DNA of 64,000 nucleotides from Flammeovirgaceae bacterium (lineage in GTDB: Bacteria; Bacteroidota; Bacteroidia; Cytophagales; Cyclobacteriaceae): contig JAHEKQ010000003.1 in NCBI GenBank assembly GCA_024638265.1, positions 52,199-116,198 of the forward strand, given 5' to 3'. Shown here one piece after another: positions 26,593 through 34,982 of this stretch (within the stretch, counting starts at the first letter, position 1; each line of letters opens with the position of its first letter). The translations under genes were made by a program, and so were the position numbers. The notes beneath the pieces were generated by a model. The model saw nothing but the letters and a program-made list of their open reading frames with translations. It ran no database searches and was not told where the DNA came from.

Positions 26593-26624
26593 CAAAAATA
26601 GGATATTAGGACTCGTTTACAAAA
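26593..26624 (-). promoter_or_regulatory. sucD promoter (-33 TTG, -7 TATTTTTG)
   Basis: On the minus strand TTTTG (26624-26620) is followed after 19 bases by TATTTTTG (26600-26593), an exact Bacteroidota sigma-ABfr-type arrangement. The expected transcript start is about 26586, 14 bases before the ATG. Confidence 0.75.
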
Positions 26625-26664
26625 GAATGGATTCCTCCTTTCCACAAATCGAATCAGATGGTCA

Positions 26665-27513
26665 TTAATAGTCTTGAATATTGAGCTGATGCTTATTCAA
26701 GAAATCCTGGTAGCTGTTCTTGTAGATTGTATTACGGGGCTCAACTAGTAGGGCCTTTTCCAGGTGAGTTATCGCATCGAGCACCTGTTGATTCTCTTCA
26801 AAGAAAATCGCCAACTTGTAATGATTTTCGGCAGAGTCATCTTGAGTATTTAACTGCTCTTTAGCTAAACCTGCTGCGAGAATTGACCTCTTTTCATCTT
26901 CCATTCTTAATAGGGTAATAGTTCTAGACATCATGTCTTCATTTTTTGAATTACTTACACTAAAGAGCAAGACTCGTTGAGTTACCAATTCTGGGTTTGT
27001 CAAATCAAGTTCATAGTAATTGCTCCTGGTCTCCTCTCTTAACAACACATCATCATACATATTCATGACTTCCACGACATAAGTCTTGATTTTCTCCTCC
27101 TTAGGATGCCAGCGGAAAATCGCTGAGGACCCAAACATCTTCACCTGATTGGGTGAAATCAATTTGATGTCATAATCCTGATGCTTCCAAATCGCCGCTG
27201 GCCCTCGATTGGGCAAATAGGGAGGCCTTTTTAGTGATGGAGTTCTTTTGTACTCTAATTCTGAAACTGTGATTGTGCCAGGGGTTCTCCATTCCAAGGC
27301 CCAACCTTCACTGTGAAGTAAACCCAGGTAACTCTGTTCTCCGAGCTTGATAACATCTGATTTATTAAGTGATTGTCCGATTTTTAAAGGAACCCATTCT
27401 CCTCCTGATTTGAGCTCAATATTCCCCTTGGCAGCAAGTACTCTAAAACTATAACCCTGACTGAAAGCAATTTCAGGAGCTACAATTAAAAGTATGAGAA
27501 GAACGCGTGTCAT
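26665..27513 (-). CDS. FecR-like/TPR secreted protein, divergent third paralogue
   Basis: A 282-residue secreted protein (signal peptide 1-19). FecR-like segment YSFRVLAAKGNIELKSGGEWVPLKIGQSL at about 20-50, continuing to SYLGLLHSEGWALEW. A middle beta domain contains FRWHPKEE and YYELDLTNPE, and the C-terminus has a TPR-like helix pair (YKLAIFFEENQQVLDAITHLEKALLVEP). It is a clear paralogue of the next two genes, but lacks the YADYLAxK and GAVHRG linker and ends in NIQDY instead of a basic tail. A terminator lies between it and the paralogue upstream, so it may be expressed at a lower level. Function unknown. Confidence 0.68.
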   Translation of the reverse strand: MTRVLLILLIVAPEIAFSQGYSFRVLAAKGNIELKSGGEWVPLKIGQSLNKSDVIKLGEQSYLGLLHSEGWALEWRTPGTITVSELEYKRTPSLKRPPYLPNRGPAAIWKHQDYDIKLISPNQVKMFGSSAIFRWHPKEEKIKTYVVEVMNMYDDVLLREETRSNYYELDLTNPELVTQRVLLFSVSNSKNEDMMSRTITLLRMEDEKRSILAAGLAKEQLNTQDDSAENHYKLAIFFEENQQVLDAITHLEKALLVEPRNTIYKNSYQDFLNKHQLNIQDY

Positions 27514-27567
27514 AAAGGGGTCCTTTTCGTTGTGGTAAAACTAAGTTCGCAATAAATGAGAATAAAT

Positions 27568-27591
27568 AAAAAAGCCGGCATAAAGCCGGCT
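27568..27591 (-). terminator. Intrinsic terminator between FecR-like paralogues
   Basis: AGCCGGC (27573-27579) pairs with GCCGGCT (27585-27591) around a 5-base loop, with a U-run on the minus strand. It lies 31 bases past the stop of the 27622-28524 gene. Confidence 0.85.
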
Positions 27592-27621
27592 CCATTATCA
27601 TCTTTTATCTAATCCTTTTTT

Positions 27622-28524
27622 CTAGTTGGCGCTTTTAAGCTGATTTCTCAAGAGGAATTCTTCATAAGCTTCCTTAAAAGTCTCCACTTCAGGAGCTAGC
27701 TCAATGGCCTTTTCGTAATTGGTCAGGGCATCGATAAGGAGATTATTCTCCTCGTAGAATCCTGCCAGGATATACTTGTTCAAAGCAGATTCCTCTTCGA
27801 TGTCTGTCATCAACTCACCCAGACCGCTGTCCACTTTTTGCTTGTCGTCAGTCTCCAGTTTCCTTATCGCAATACTCTGTGATTTAATGTCTTCGTCTTC
27901 TGAAGTACTCACGGAGAACAGCAGGATACTTGAGTCCTTGATCTTAGGATCAGTCAGGTCGAGTTCGTAGAACGTGTTGTTGGTCTCCTCAGACAGTAAT
28001 ACGTCTTCAAACATATTTGAAAGCTGTACCTTATAAGTGATACCGTCACCTTCGAGGGCATCCCATCGAAGAATGGCCACCTGGTTGTATACCTGTACCG
28101 AGTTAGGGGCATATACGTTGATTTCTTCATCACCTGCTCCCCTGTGAACAGCTCCTGTGGCGCTCAACCTGTTTTTCTTGGCTTCAGCCGTCATTTTACT
28201 GGCAAGGAAATCGGCATACTTGGCACCAACACTTTTCCCGGCTGGTACTTTGTTCGCTAAATCAGAAACTTTAAAAGTCCCTGCTTCTCTCCATTCCAGC
28301 GTTTTACCACCTGAATGCATTAAACCTAGATAGGCAGCTTCACCCACCTTGATTTCGTCATTGGATTTCAGTGTAGCTCCAGTCTTTAGCTGAACCCACT
28401 CACTGCCAGATTTGATCTGGTTCGTTCCCTTGTTGGCGAGAACTCGGAAGGTGTAACCCTGTCCGTAAGTGATGGTTCCGATTGCCAACAACGCGATTGT
28501 CATTATTAAACTAATTCTTTTCAT
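27622..28524 (-). CDS. FecR-like/TPR secreted protein, second paralogue
   Basis: A 300-residue secreted protein (signal peptide 1-21, ITYGQ). It has four visible parts: a FecR-like segment (FRVLANKGTNQIKSGSEWVQLKTGATL, then AAYLGLMHSGGKTLEW); a linker with KYADFLASKM and GAVHRGAGDEE; a fibronectin-like beta domain (AILRWDALEGDG, FYELDLTDP); and a TPR-like pair with the shared ending EAYEEFLLRNQL. Its closest relative is the next gene upstream. Gaps are 80 bases to that gene and 97 bases (with terminator) to the gene below. By context it should act in the periplasm with the CHASE2 protein. Confidence 0.68.
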   Translation of the reverse strand: MKRISLIMTIALLAIGTITYGQGYTFRVLANKGTNQIKSGSEWVQLKTGATLKSNDEIKVGEAAYLGLMHSGGKTLEWREAGTFKVSDLANKVPAGKSVGAKYADFLASKMTAEAKKNRLSATGAVHRGAGDEEINVYAPNSVQVYNQVAILRWDALEGDGITYKVQLSNMFEDVLLSEETNNTFYELDLTDPKIKDSSILLFSVSTSEDEDIKSQSIAIRKLETDDKQKVDSGLGELMTDIEEESALNKYILAGFYEENNLLIDALTNYEKAIELAPEVETFKEAYEEFLLRNQLKSAN

Positions 28525-28604
28525 TATTCTGCCCGTTTATTGAACGTCTATATTTTACAGTGCTTAGATATATACGAATTTCGTAAAATTGGTAAACAAT
28601 ATCC

Positions 28605-29498
28605 TCAATTATTTTTCTTTAGCTGGTTTCTCAAAAGGAAATTATCATAGGCTTCCTCATACAGTTCAACGGATGGTTCCATCTCCATGGCCTTCCTGTA
28701 GCTGTTTAAGGCATCCAGCATAAGTTTGCTCTCTTCATAGAATCCTGCCATAATATACTGGCCCAGGGCCGAATTTTCATCTATTCCCCCACTGAGCTCC
28801 TTATAAATCTTAGTTAAGGTCTTCTCCTGCTTATCTTCAAGCTTGACCAGGGCAACCTCCTGAGACTCGGCCTTCTCTTCCCCGGTACTGACCACTTGTA
28901 CGAGGAACATCTTTTCTTTACCAAATGCTGAATTGGAAAAATCAATGTCATACCGGTTCCCGGAAATTTCGGGCTCGTAAAGTACATTGCCATAAAGGTC
29001 CTTTATAATAATTTTATAGGATCCATCTTCCTCTTCGGTTTCCCAATTGATTCCCACTTTTTCATTCATCACCATGGCATTCACCGGAGAAACGAGGAAT
29101 ATCGCCTCCGTACCTCCACGATGTACTCCGCCCACCACATTACCCCCATGTTCGCCTTCCTGTTTCTTCTGGGCGAGGTAGTCGGCGTATTTTGAGACTA
29201 GGCTTGAAGTAGTATTAATAGAAGAAACGATCTCAGAGATGGGAAAGGTTCCTTCCTTTTTCCATTCAAGGGCTGCGCCGCTAAAATGAAGAAAACCAAT
29301 GTAAGCATCCTTCGATACCTTGAGAAGGTCGGTATTTACGAGAGAAGCACCCGTTTTGAGCCGCTCCCATTCACCATTTGCTTTACGAACCTCGTTATTG
29401 CCTTTGTTGGCTAACACCTTGAGCGTGTAATTCTGTCCATAAGAAGATAGGATAAGGCCAACAGACAGTAATATTAAAAGAGTTCTAATGGTTCTCAT
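28605..29498 (-). CDS. FecR-like/TPR secreted protein, first paralogue
   Basis: A 297-residue secreted protein (signal peptide 1-21, SSYGQ). Same four-part build as its neighbour: a FecR-like segment (LKVLANKGNNEVRKANGEWERLKTGASL), the KYADYLAQK and GGVHRGG linker, a beta domain (VGINWETEEED, NRYDIDFSN), and a TPR-like pair ending in NFLLRNQLKKNN. It starts five bases after the CHASE2 stop, so the two are almost certainly co-translated. FecR-like domains in this setting are not tied to a sigma factor or TonB receptor, so the classic iron-citrate role does not apply. Confidence 0.7.
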   Translation of the reverse strand: MRTIRTLLILLSVGLILSSYGQNYTLKVLANKGNNEVRKANGEWERLKTGASLVNTDLLKVSKDAYIGFLHFSGAALEWKKEGTFPISEIVSSINTTSSLVSKYADYLAQKKQEGEHGGNVVGGVHRGGTEAIFLVSPVNAMVMNEKVGINWETEEEDGSYKIIIKDLYGNVLYEPEISGNRYDIDFSNSAFGKEKMFLVQVVSTGEEKAESQEVALVKLEDKQEKTLTKIYKELSGGIDENSALGQYIMAGFYEESKLMLDALNSYRKAMEMEPSVELYEEAYDNFLLRNQLKKNN

Positions 29499-29503
29499 TT
29501 TAT

Positions 29504-30784
29504 TTAGGCTTTTTCTTGTTGTATACGGAATAACTGTTTTCGCGATTCCCTCCTGAAGAGGTTTTTAATTACCCCGTAATACACTTCCAGTGAATCACCG
29601 GCCAGGGCGACGGCGGCAAAAGTATATGTCAGGTTTAGTTTGTAGTTAAACCAGTGAAATACAAAAATCATTAATGCCCCTATGGCTAACAGTTCAATCA
29701 CCTGGATAAGTTTTGTAAGTCCGTCGTACCATCTCGGCAACCGACGGTAAATCCAACTGAAGAACACAACATTCAAAAAGCATACCACAATTGCCAGGAT
29801 CAATGCACCGAATTCTTCGAGCCGGTCTATATAGTCTTCACTTAAGATCATTGAGGCAATATTGGCGTGTATCACGACCCCATACATGTCGGGATTGGCC
29901 TTTCCTGCATACTTGTAATTCAGAGGGGTAAAGAATTTGTCATCCCAGGAAGAATCAGTAAAATCCTGCCCGAGGAATCCAAATATTACAATCTTGTCTT
30001 TGATAATCTCCCCGACAAAGTCTTCGTTTAATACCTGGTCCCAGTCCAGGGCGAAAAACATGGTGGGATAATTGGTTCTCCTGAACCACTCTACAATATT
30101 CCCCCGAAAGTTGATGGTTTCCCATTGGTTTTCTCTTTGGAGGAATCTGTCAACCTTTTCCGGTGCATAATTCTTGGCTATCTCCACTCCAAATGCGATG
30201 TGATCCTCTCCAGTTAACAAGGTTCGGTTGGGTGGAAATGAGCGACAAGCTTTGAAGTCTTGCTGGTATTCAGCGTCCGTGTCCAGGTTGGCAAACGCCT
30301 CAATAGCATTTCTCCGGAACATGGGATGAGTCCTTTCCAGCGAATCATAAATGTCTTCCCCTTCTGCCACAGCGGCAAGGGAATCAGACTGCAATAATTT
30401 GGTAACCATGATCATGTTCGGGGCGTTGGCGATTGCCGCACTTAGAATAGAATCTCCCTCGGGATCATCCTCTGATGGCGCCCCGAAAAAGCTGTCCATG
30501 GCCATTACCTTGGGATCGTACTTGCTGATAATGTTTATCTGCTCACCAATCAGTGCCCTTGGCAGATAACCAATATTGATCACTACAATATTGGTATCCA
30601 CGGCAGGATCTTCCCGTACCCTGGAGAAAACCACGTCCGTCAGCTCCATATCACTCAGGGCTTCACCAATCGGATCAAAGGCATCGAAGATCCTGAATGT
30701 ACTTACACCGAAGATAAATCCCCCCAATGCAAAAATGAAGACTGTCCCCAGGATATTATCAAGCCATAACCGACGTTTTGCCAC
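29504..30784 (-). CDS. Stand-alone CHASE2-type membrane protein (module B)
   Basis: A 426-residue protein: N-terminal helix (about 11-30), extracytoplasmic CHASE2 domain (about 35-330) and three C-terminal helices (about 330-405), followed by a short basic tail (RRESRKQLFRIQQEKA). CHASE2 marks include DTNIVVINIGYLPRALI, PKVMAMDSFFG, and KIVIFGFLGQDF before the GVVIHANIASMIL helix approach. As in the module A protein, no output domain follows. It heads a run with three FecR-like genes. The two CHASE2 proteins differ enough to be old paralogues. Role not established. Confidence 0.75.
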   Translation of the reverse strand: MAKRRLWLDNILGTVFIFALGGFIFGVSTFRIFDAFDPIGEALSDMELTDVVFSRVREDPAVDTNIVVINIGYLPRALIGEQINIISKYDPKVMAMDSFFGAPSEDDPEGDSILSAAIANAPNMIMVTKLLQSDSLAAVAEGEDIYDSLERTHPMFRRNAIEAFANLDTDAEYQQDFKACRSFPPNRTLLTGEDHIAFGVEIAKNYAPEKVDRFLQRENQWETINFRGNIVEWFRRTNYPTMFFALDWDQVLNEDFVGEIIKDKIVIFGFLGQDFTDSSWDDKFFTPLNYKYAGKANPDMYGVVIHANIASMILSEDYIDRLEEFGALILAIVVCFLNVVFFSWIYRRLPRWYDGLTKLIQVIELLAIGALMIFVFHWFNYKLNLTYTFAAVALAGDSLEVYYGVIKNLFRRESRKQLFRIQQEKA

Positions 30785-30877
30785 TGATTTGTATGTTTAG
30801 TGAATTATAAAAATAGGAAATTAATATACTTATGATCAATTTTCGTGACATTATTAAGGGCTTAGGAACTACCCGGG

Positions 30878-31858
30878 ATGGTACAAAAACTGAATATCAA
30901 GGAACTGGCAGATAGCGTCCTCCAAGGAAACAGGTTGAGCCTGAGCAAGGCTCTCACGCTTGTGGAAAGCAAACGTAAGGAAGATATCAGGGCTTCCAGG
31001 GAACTCATCAATAATGTATTACCCGCTTCAGGGAACGCTCTTCGTATTGGTATTACGGGGGCCCCGGGCGTTGGAAAGAGTACCATTATTGAAAAACTCG
31101 GTGAAAAGATCCTTGAATCTAAGGCCAGGCTTGCTGTATTATCGGTGGATCCCACCTCCCCGACTTCCGGGGGTAGCATTTTAGGGGATAAAACCCGCAT
31201 GGAAGAACTGTCCAGGCACCCGCAGGTGTTTGTCAGGCCTTCCCCATCAGGGACGGAAGGAGGTGGTGTGGCAGTGAATACGCGTGACCAGATCACACTT
31301 TGCGAAGCTGCCGGATTCGATGTGGTTATAGTTGAGACGGTAGGAGTAGGTCAGGCTGAAACGGCGGCCAGCCTAATGGTTGATTACCTGCTTTTACTCC
31401 TGCTTCCCGGTAGCGGAGATGAGCTTCAGGGGATTAAACGGGGGATTATGGAAGTGGCTCATGCTTTTGCCTTCACAAAATCGGATATTCTCGAAAAATC
31501 CCTGGTTAATCAATCAGTGTCCGATCTTCGGATGGCCCTCCATATGATCCATGAAGAAGTCCCGGAGATATTCACTTGTTCCGGTGTGACCGGAGAGGGG
31601 ATTATAACTATTTGGAAAGCGGTCAACCAATTCTCTCAACATCGAAAGAAGGAAGGGGCCTGGGAGGCCAATCGAAGGGAGCAGGACCTGAAGTACTTTG
31701 ATACCCTGCTCAGAAAGAATTTGTGGCTGGAATTTCTTTCTGAAAAGGAGGTTGAAACAAAAATTGGTGTTTGCCGGGACCGGATTGCCTCGCTGGAATT
31801 AAGCCCGCAATCTGCGGTTGACTTGATTGTTGAGGATTATTTTAAGCGAGGAAAGTAA
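30878..31858 (+). CDS. meaB: Methylmalonyl-CoA mutase-associated GTPase
   Basis: A 326-residue G3E-family P-loop GTPase that guards B12-dependent methylmalonyl-CoA mutase and helps load its cofactor. Motifs: Walker A GAPGVGKST (61-69), LSVDPTSPTSGGSILGDKTRMEELSRHP, SPSGTEGGGV, VIVETVGVGQAE, and the base-recognition FTKSDI. Family length is normal. No mutase gene is in the window. It heads a run of six plus-strand genes with overlapping or near-touching ends, which links it to a BtuFCD-like transporter. Confidence 0.94.
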   Translation: MVQKLNIKELADSVLQGNRLSLSKALTLVESKRKEDIRASRELINNVLPASGNALRIGITGAPGVGKSTIIEKLGEKILESKARLAVLSVDPTSPTSGGSILGDKTRMEELSRHPQVFVRPSPSGTEGGGVAVNTRDQITLCEAAGFDVVIVETVGVGQAETAASLMVDYLLLLLLPGSGDELQGIKRGIMEVAHAFAFTKSDILEKSLVNQSVSDLRMALHMIHEEVPEIFTCSGVTGEGIITIWKAVNQFSQHRKKEGAWEANRREQDLKYFDTLLRKNLWLEFLSEKEVETKIGVCRDRIASLELSPQSAVDLIVEDYFKRGK

Positions 31859-31864
31859 GCGATC

Positions 31865-32974
31865 ATGAGCCGTACGGTAAAAGCCCTAGCTTGTATATTG
31901 ATATTGATCACAGCCTGCCAGGAAAGAAAGGAGACAGGCGAGACTTCAGGAGCCAAACTGGAAGTGCAGTATGCGCGCGGCTTTGAAATTTTTAAAACAG
32001 ATTATGGGTACAGGCTTGAATTGAAACGACCCTTCCCGGGAGCTGAAACCTCATTGGTTTACCGTCTGACAGAGGATCAGGACTTACAGGCTGAAGTGCG
32101 TACCATCTCAATCCCTGTGGGCTCAATTGTCTGTACTTCTACCACTCATATTCCCATGCTCGATTACCTAAATGCTGGCGACAAGTTGGTCGGGTTCCCT
32201 AATACCGATTATATAAGTACACCATCTGTAAGAAAAAGAATTGATGAGGGAGACGTAAAGGAACTTGGCAGTGTACTGGACATGAATATGGAAAGCCTCC
32301 TTGAGATCAACCCTGACCTCATTATGAACTATTCCATGGACGACCTCAAAAAAACGGACCGACTTGTGTCGATGGGGTTCGATGTGCTTATCAACTCAGA
32401 CTACCTTGAGGAGCACCCACTTGGCAGGGCTGAATGGATAAAGGTATTCGGACTACTCTTCGGAGAGTATCAAAAAGCTGATTCAATATTCAGGAAAATA
32501 GAAGAAACTTACCTGGATTATGCCAGTAAGGCCGAGCATTCCGACTCGCCATGCGTATTCAGCGGTTCCCTTTATGGAGATACCTGGTTTATGCCCGGTG
32601 GAAATAACTATGCAGCCACCCTCTTGAAAAATGCAGGTTTTCAATATGCCGTAAGTGATTCTTCTAACGGGTTTCTTCAGTGGGGATATGAAAATGTCTA
32701 TGAGGCTGCAAGAGATTGCGAATTCTGGCTGAGCCCGGCCCCATTTTCAAGCCTCGGCTCATTGGGCGATGCGGATACACGATATCGGAATTTCAAGGCA
32801 TACAGGGAAGGGAGGGTATATGTATACGACAACAAAATCGGGCCTGCAGGGGGAAATGAATACCTGGAATTGGGTTATCTCAGGCCCGACATTATTTTAA
32901 AAGACCTCCTCTTTATACGTGATTCTTCCTTGATTCCGGGTCATGAGCTTTATTTTTACAGAAAGTTGGAATGA
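31865..32974 (+). CDS. ABC transporter substrate-binding lipoprotein (BtuF/FepB-like)
   Basis: A 369-residue lipoprotein (lipobox ITAC, cysteine 18) with a two-lobe helical-backbone binding fold of cluster A-II. Marks: SIPVGSIVCTSTTHIPMLDYLNAGDKLVGF, KELGSVLDMNMESLLEINPDLIM, and PGGNNYAATLLKNAGFQYA. It lies 6 bases after meaB and its stop overlaps the permease by 4 bases. Cobalamin, heme or a siderophore are all possible substrates. Location beside meaB favours cobalamin by inference, but no B12 riboswitch was seen. Confidence 0.85.
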   Translation: MSRTVKALACILILITACQERKETGETSGAKLEVQYARGFEIFKTDYGYRLELKRPFPGAETSLVYRLTEDQDLQAEVRTISIPVGSIVCTSTTHIPMLDYLNAGDKLVGFPNTDYISTPSVRKRIDEGDVKELGSVLDMNMESLLEINPDLIMNYSMDDLKKTDRLVSMGFDVLINSDYLEEHPLGRAEWIKVFGLLFGEYQKADSIFRKIEETYLDYASKAEHSDSPCVFSGSLYGDTWFMPGGNNYAATLLKNAGFQYAVSDSSNGFLQWGYENVYEAARDCEFWLSPAPFSSLGSLGDADTRYRNFKAYREGRVYVYDNKIGPAGGNEYLELGYLRPDIILKDLLFIRDSSLIPGHELYFYRKLE

Positions 32975-33978
32975 GGACCTTTTTAATACTTTTCGGGGTA
33001 TTGCTTCTGATCTTCCTGGCGGACATCTCCCTGGGAAGTGTTACCATTCCCATTGATGCAATAATAAGCAGCTTGTTTGGATCGGAAGTTGAGCAGGACA
33101 GCTGGAAGAGGATCATCCTGGATTTCAGGTTACCCCGTGCTATCACGGCGGTGCTGGTGGGAAGCGGTCTTGCTGTTTGCGGTTTGCAGATGCAGGTCCT
33201 TTTCCGGAATCCACTGGCAGGCCCGTTTGTCTTGGGAATAAGCAGCGGGGCTTCACTGGGCGTGGCACTGGTTGTCTTGGCGGGAATCGGGCTAGGTTGG
33301 GCAGCATTCACCCCCTGGATTTCGGCCATTGCTGCCGCGGTAGGTTCAGGCTTGGTATTTTTACTTGTATTGGTAGTAGCCAGCCGGGTCAAAGACAGTA
33401 CTACACTACTGATCTTTGGACTCATGTTTGGAAGTGCAACGGGCGCAATTGTCTCCGTATTGCAATATTTCAGTGAGGCGGAGGATATTCAGATTTATCT
33501 ATTATGGACATTCGGAAGCCTGGGAGGGGTAACCTATTCGGACCTGGGAATCCTGGCACCGCTTGTCATTATCGGAATAGGCCTGGGTTTCGGTATGGTG
33601 AAATCGCTCAATGCATTGCTATTGGGAGAGACCTATGCCGGCTCACTGGGCATCAACGTGAAAAGGAGCAGGTTGGGGATCATCGTAAGCGCAAGTCTTC
33701 TCGCAGGGGTTATTACTTCCTTTTGTGGCCCCATCGCTTTTATCGGGATTGCCATTCCACACCTCACCCGGATCATACTTCCCACTTCGGATCACAAGGT
33801 GGTCTATCCCGTCACCATCCTGACAGGAGCTATTGCCTTGTTAATTTGTGACATAATTTCTCAGCTCCCCGGAAGTCAGCTCGTATTGCCGATCAACGCT
33901 GTAACCGCATTGGTAGGAGCCCCGGTTGTCATCTGGCTGGTATTGAAAAAAGGTAATATAAGGAGGGCGCTGACATGA
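32971..33978 (+). CDS. FecCD-family ABC transporter permease
   Basis: A 335-residue inner-membrane permease with about ten helices (PF01032). Family motifs: DFRLPRAITAVLVGSGLAVCGLQMQVLFRNPLAGPFVLGISSGASLG near residues 50-95, and the coupling loop FCGPIAFIGIAIPHLTRII. Similar to BtuC, FecC and FhuB halves. ATGA overlap on both sides (binding protein and ATPase) shows one coupled transporter operon. Confidence 0.92.
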   Translation: MRTFLILFGVLLLIFLADISLGSVTIPIDAIISSLFGSEVEQDSWKRIILDFRLPRAITAVLVGSGLAVCGLQMQVLFRNPLAGPFVLGISSGASLGVALVVLAGIGLGWAAFTPWISAIAAAVGSGLVFLLVLVVASRVKDSTTLLIFGLMFGSATGAIVSVLQYFSEAEDIQIYLLWTFGSLGGVTYSDLGILAPLVIIGIGLGFGMVKSLNALLLGETYAGSLGINVKRSRLGIIVSASLLAGVITSFCGPIAFIGIAIPHLTRIILPTSDHKVVYPVTILTGAIALLICDIISQLPGSQLVLPINAVTALVGAPVVIWLVLKKGNIRRALT

Positions 33979-34982
33979 AAAACCTGGAGACCACCTCATT
34001 ATCAGCGGGCTACCTCACGCGTAAGGGAGAAAAGAGAATCCTTGAAGGGTTAGACCTGGGACTGGAAAAAGGTCAGTTAGTCTGCCTTCTGGGGATCAAT
34101 GGCTCAGGAAAATCTACACTTTTGAGAACCTTGGGAGGGTTCCAGGAACCCTTGGGTGGAAGTGTTAGTATACGGGGAAAATTCCTTGAACAGACCGGAA
34201 CCCGGGATAGGGCAAAACTCCTTAGCGTAGTACTTACCCATAACCAGATTTCCGGAATGATGACGGTCCGTGAAGTGGTTAGCCTGGGCAGATACCCCTA
34301 CACAAACTGGCTGGCTACCATGGGATCGCGTGATCACGAAATGGTTGACGAGGCACTAACCTTGACCGGTATGGCCTCAGAGGCCGACTCCTATTTTGAT
34401 CAATTAAGCGATGGACAGCAACAGAAGGTTATTATTTCGCGGGCTGTAGCACAGGATACCCCCATTATAATTCTGGATGAACCTACCAATCACCTCGATA
34501 TAGGAAATAAGGCAGAAATACTTCAACTGTTGCAAAGCCTGGCCCATGACAAGGGCAAAAGTATCCTGGTGAGCACCCATGACCTGGATTTCGCCCTGCA
34601 GATGGCCGATGTATTGTGGGTGATAAAAAAGGAAAAAGTATTCACAGGCCCGCCCGAACAGGTATTAATGGACGGCATTCTCGAGGAAGCATTTCCCTAT
34701 TCGGGTATTGACTTGTTTTCCGGTAAGGTGATCAAGAGGGCGACCGGACCCGAATCTTACGTCGAGGGAAGTGGAAGGTCCGCAGAAGTGACCAGGTCGG
34801 CTTTACGCCGCCTTGGCTTCAGGTTAACTACCAAAAGGAATGATGCCTCCCTTGTCGTGTCAGTGACAGAAACGAATAGCTGGCACCTTCATCACGATGG
34901 CAAAAAGCTCTATCTTGATACAATGGAAAAACTGCTGGAGGAACTGAAAAGGCTATTACTCGAAGGTACAATAACGCAATGA
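33975..34982 (+). CDS. ABC transporter ATPase, BtuD/FecE-like, with C-terminal extension
   Basis: A 335-residue ATPase. Walker A GINGSGKST (about 40-48), signature LSDGQQQ (144-150) and Walker B IIILDEPTNHLD with E169. It serves the FecCD permease. The nucleotide-binding domain ends near residue 245; a further 85-90 residues follow (from about GPESYVEGSGRSAEVT to the end), unlike ordinary BtuD/FecE proteins of about 255 residues. The extension looks like a small alpha-beta unit (EVTRSALRRLGF, LVVSVTET, WHLHHDGKKLYLDTMEKLLEEL). Ends overlap both neighbours by 4 bases. Confidence 0.9.
   Translation: MKNLETTSLSAGYLTRKGEKRILEGLDLGLEKGQLVCLLGINGSGKSTLLRTLGGFQEPLGGSVSIRGKFLEQTGTRDRAKLLSVVLTHNQISGMMTVREVVSLGRYPYTNWLATMGSRDHEMVDEALTLTGMASEADSYFDQLSDGQQQKVIISRAVAQDTPIIILDEPTNHLDIGNKAEILQLLQSLAHDKGKSILVSTHDLDFALQMADVLWVIKKEKVFTGPPEQVLMDGILEEAFPYSGIDLFSGKVIKRATGPESYVEGSGRSAEVTRSALRRLGFRLTTKRNDASLVVSVTETNSWHLHHDGKKLYLDTMEKLLEELKRLLLEGTITQ

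Noticed and set aside
30785..30877. Cobalamin riboswitch before meaB
   Set aside because: The 93-base gap is short and AT-rich, with no B12-box or expected stems.
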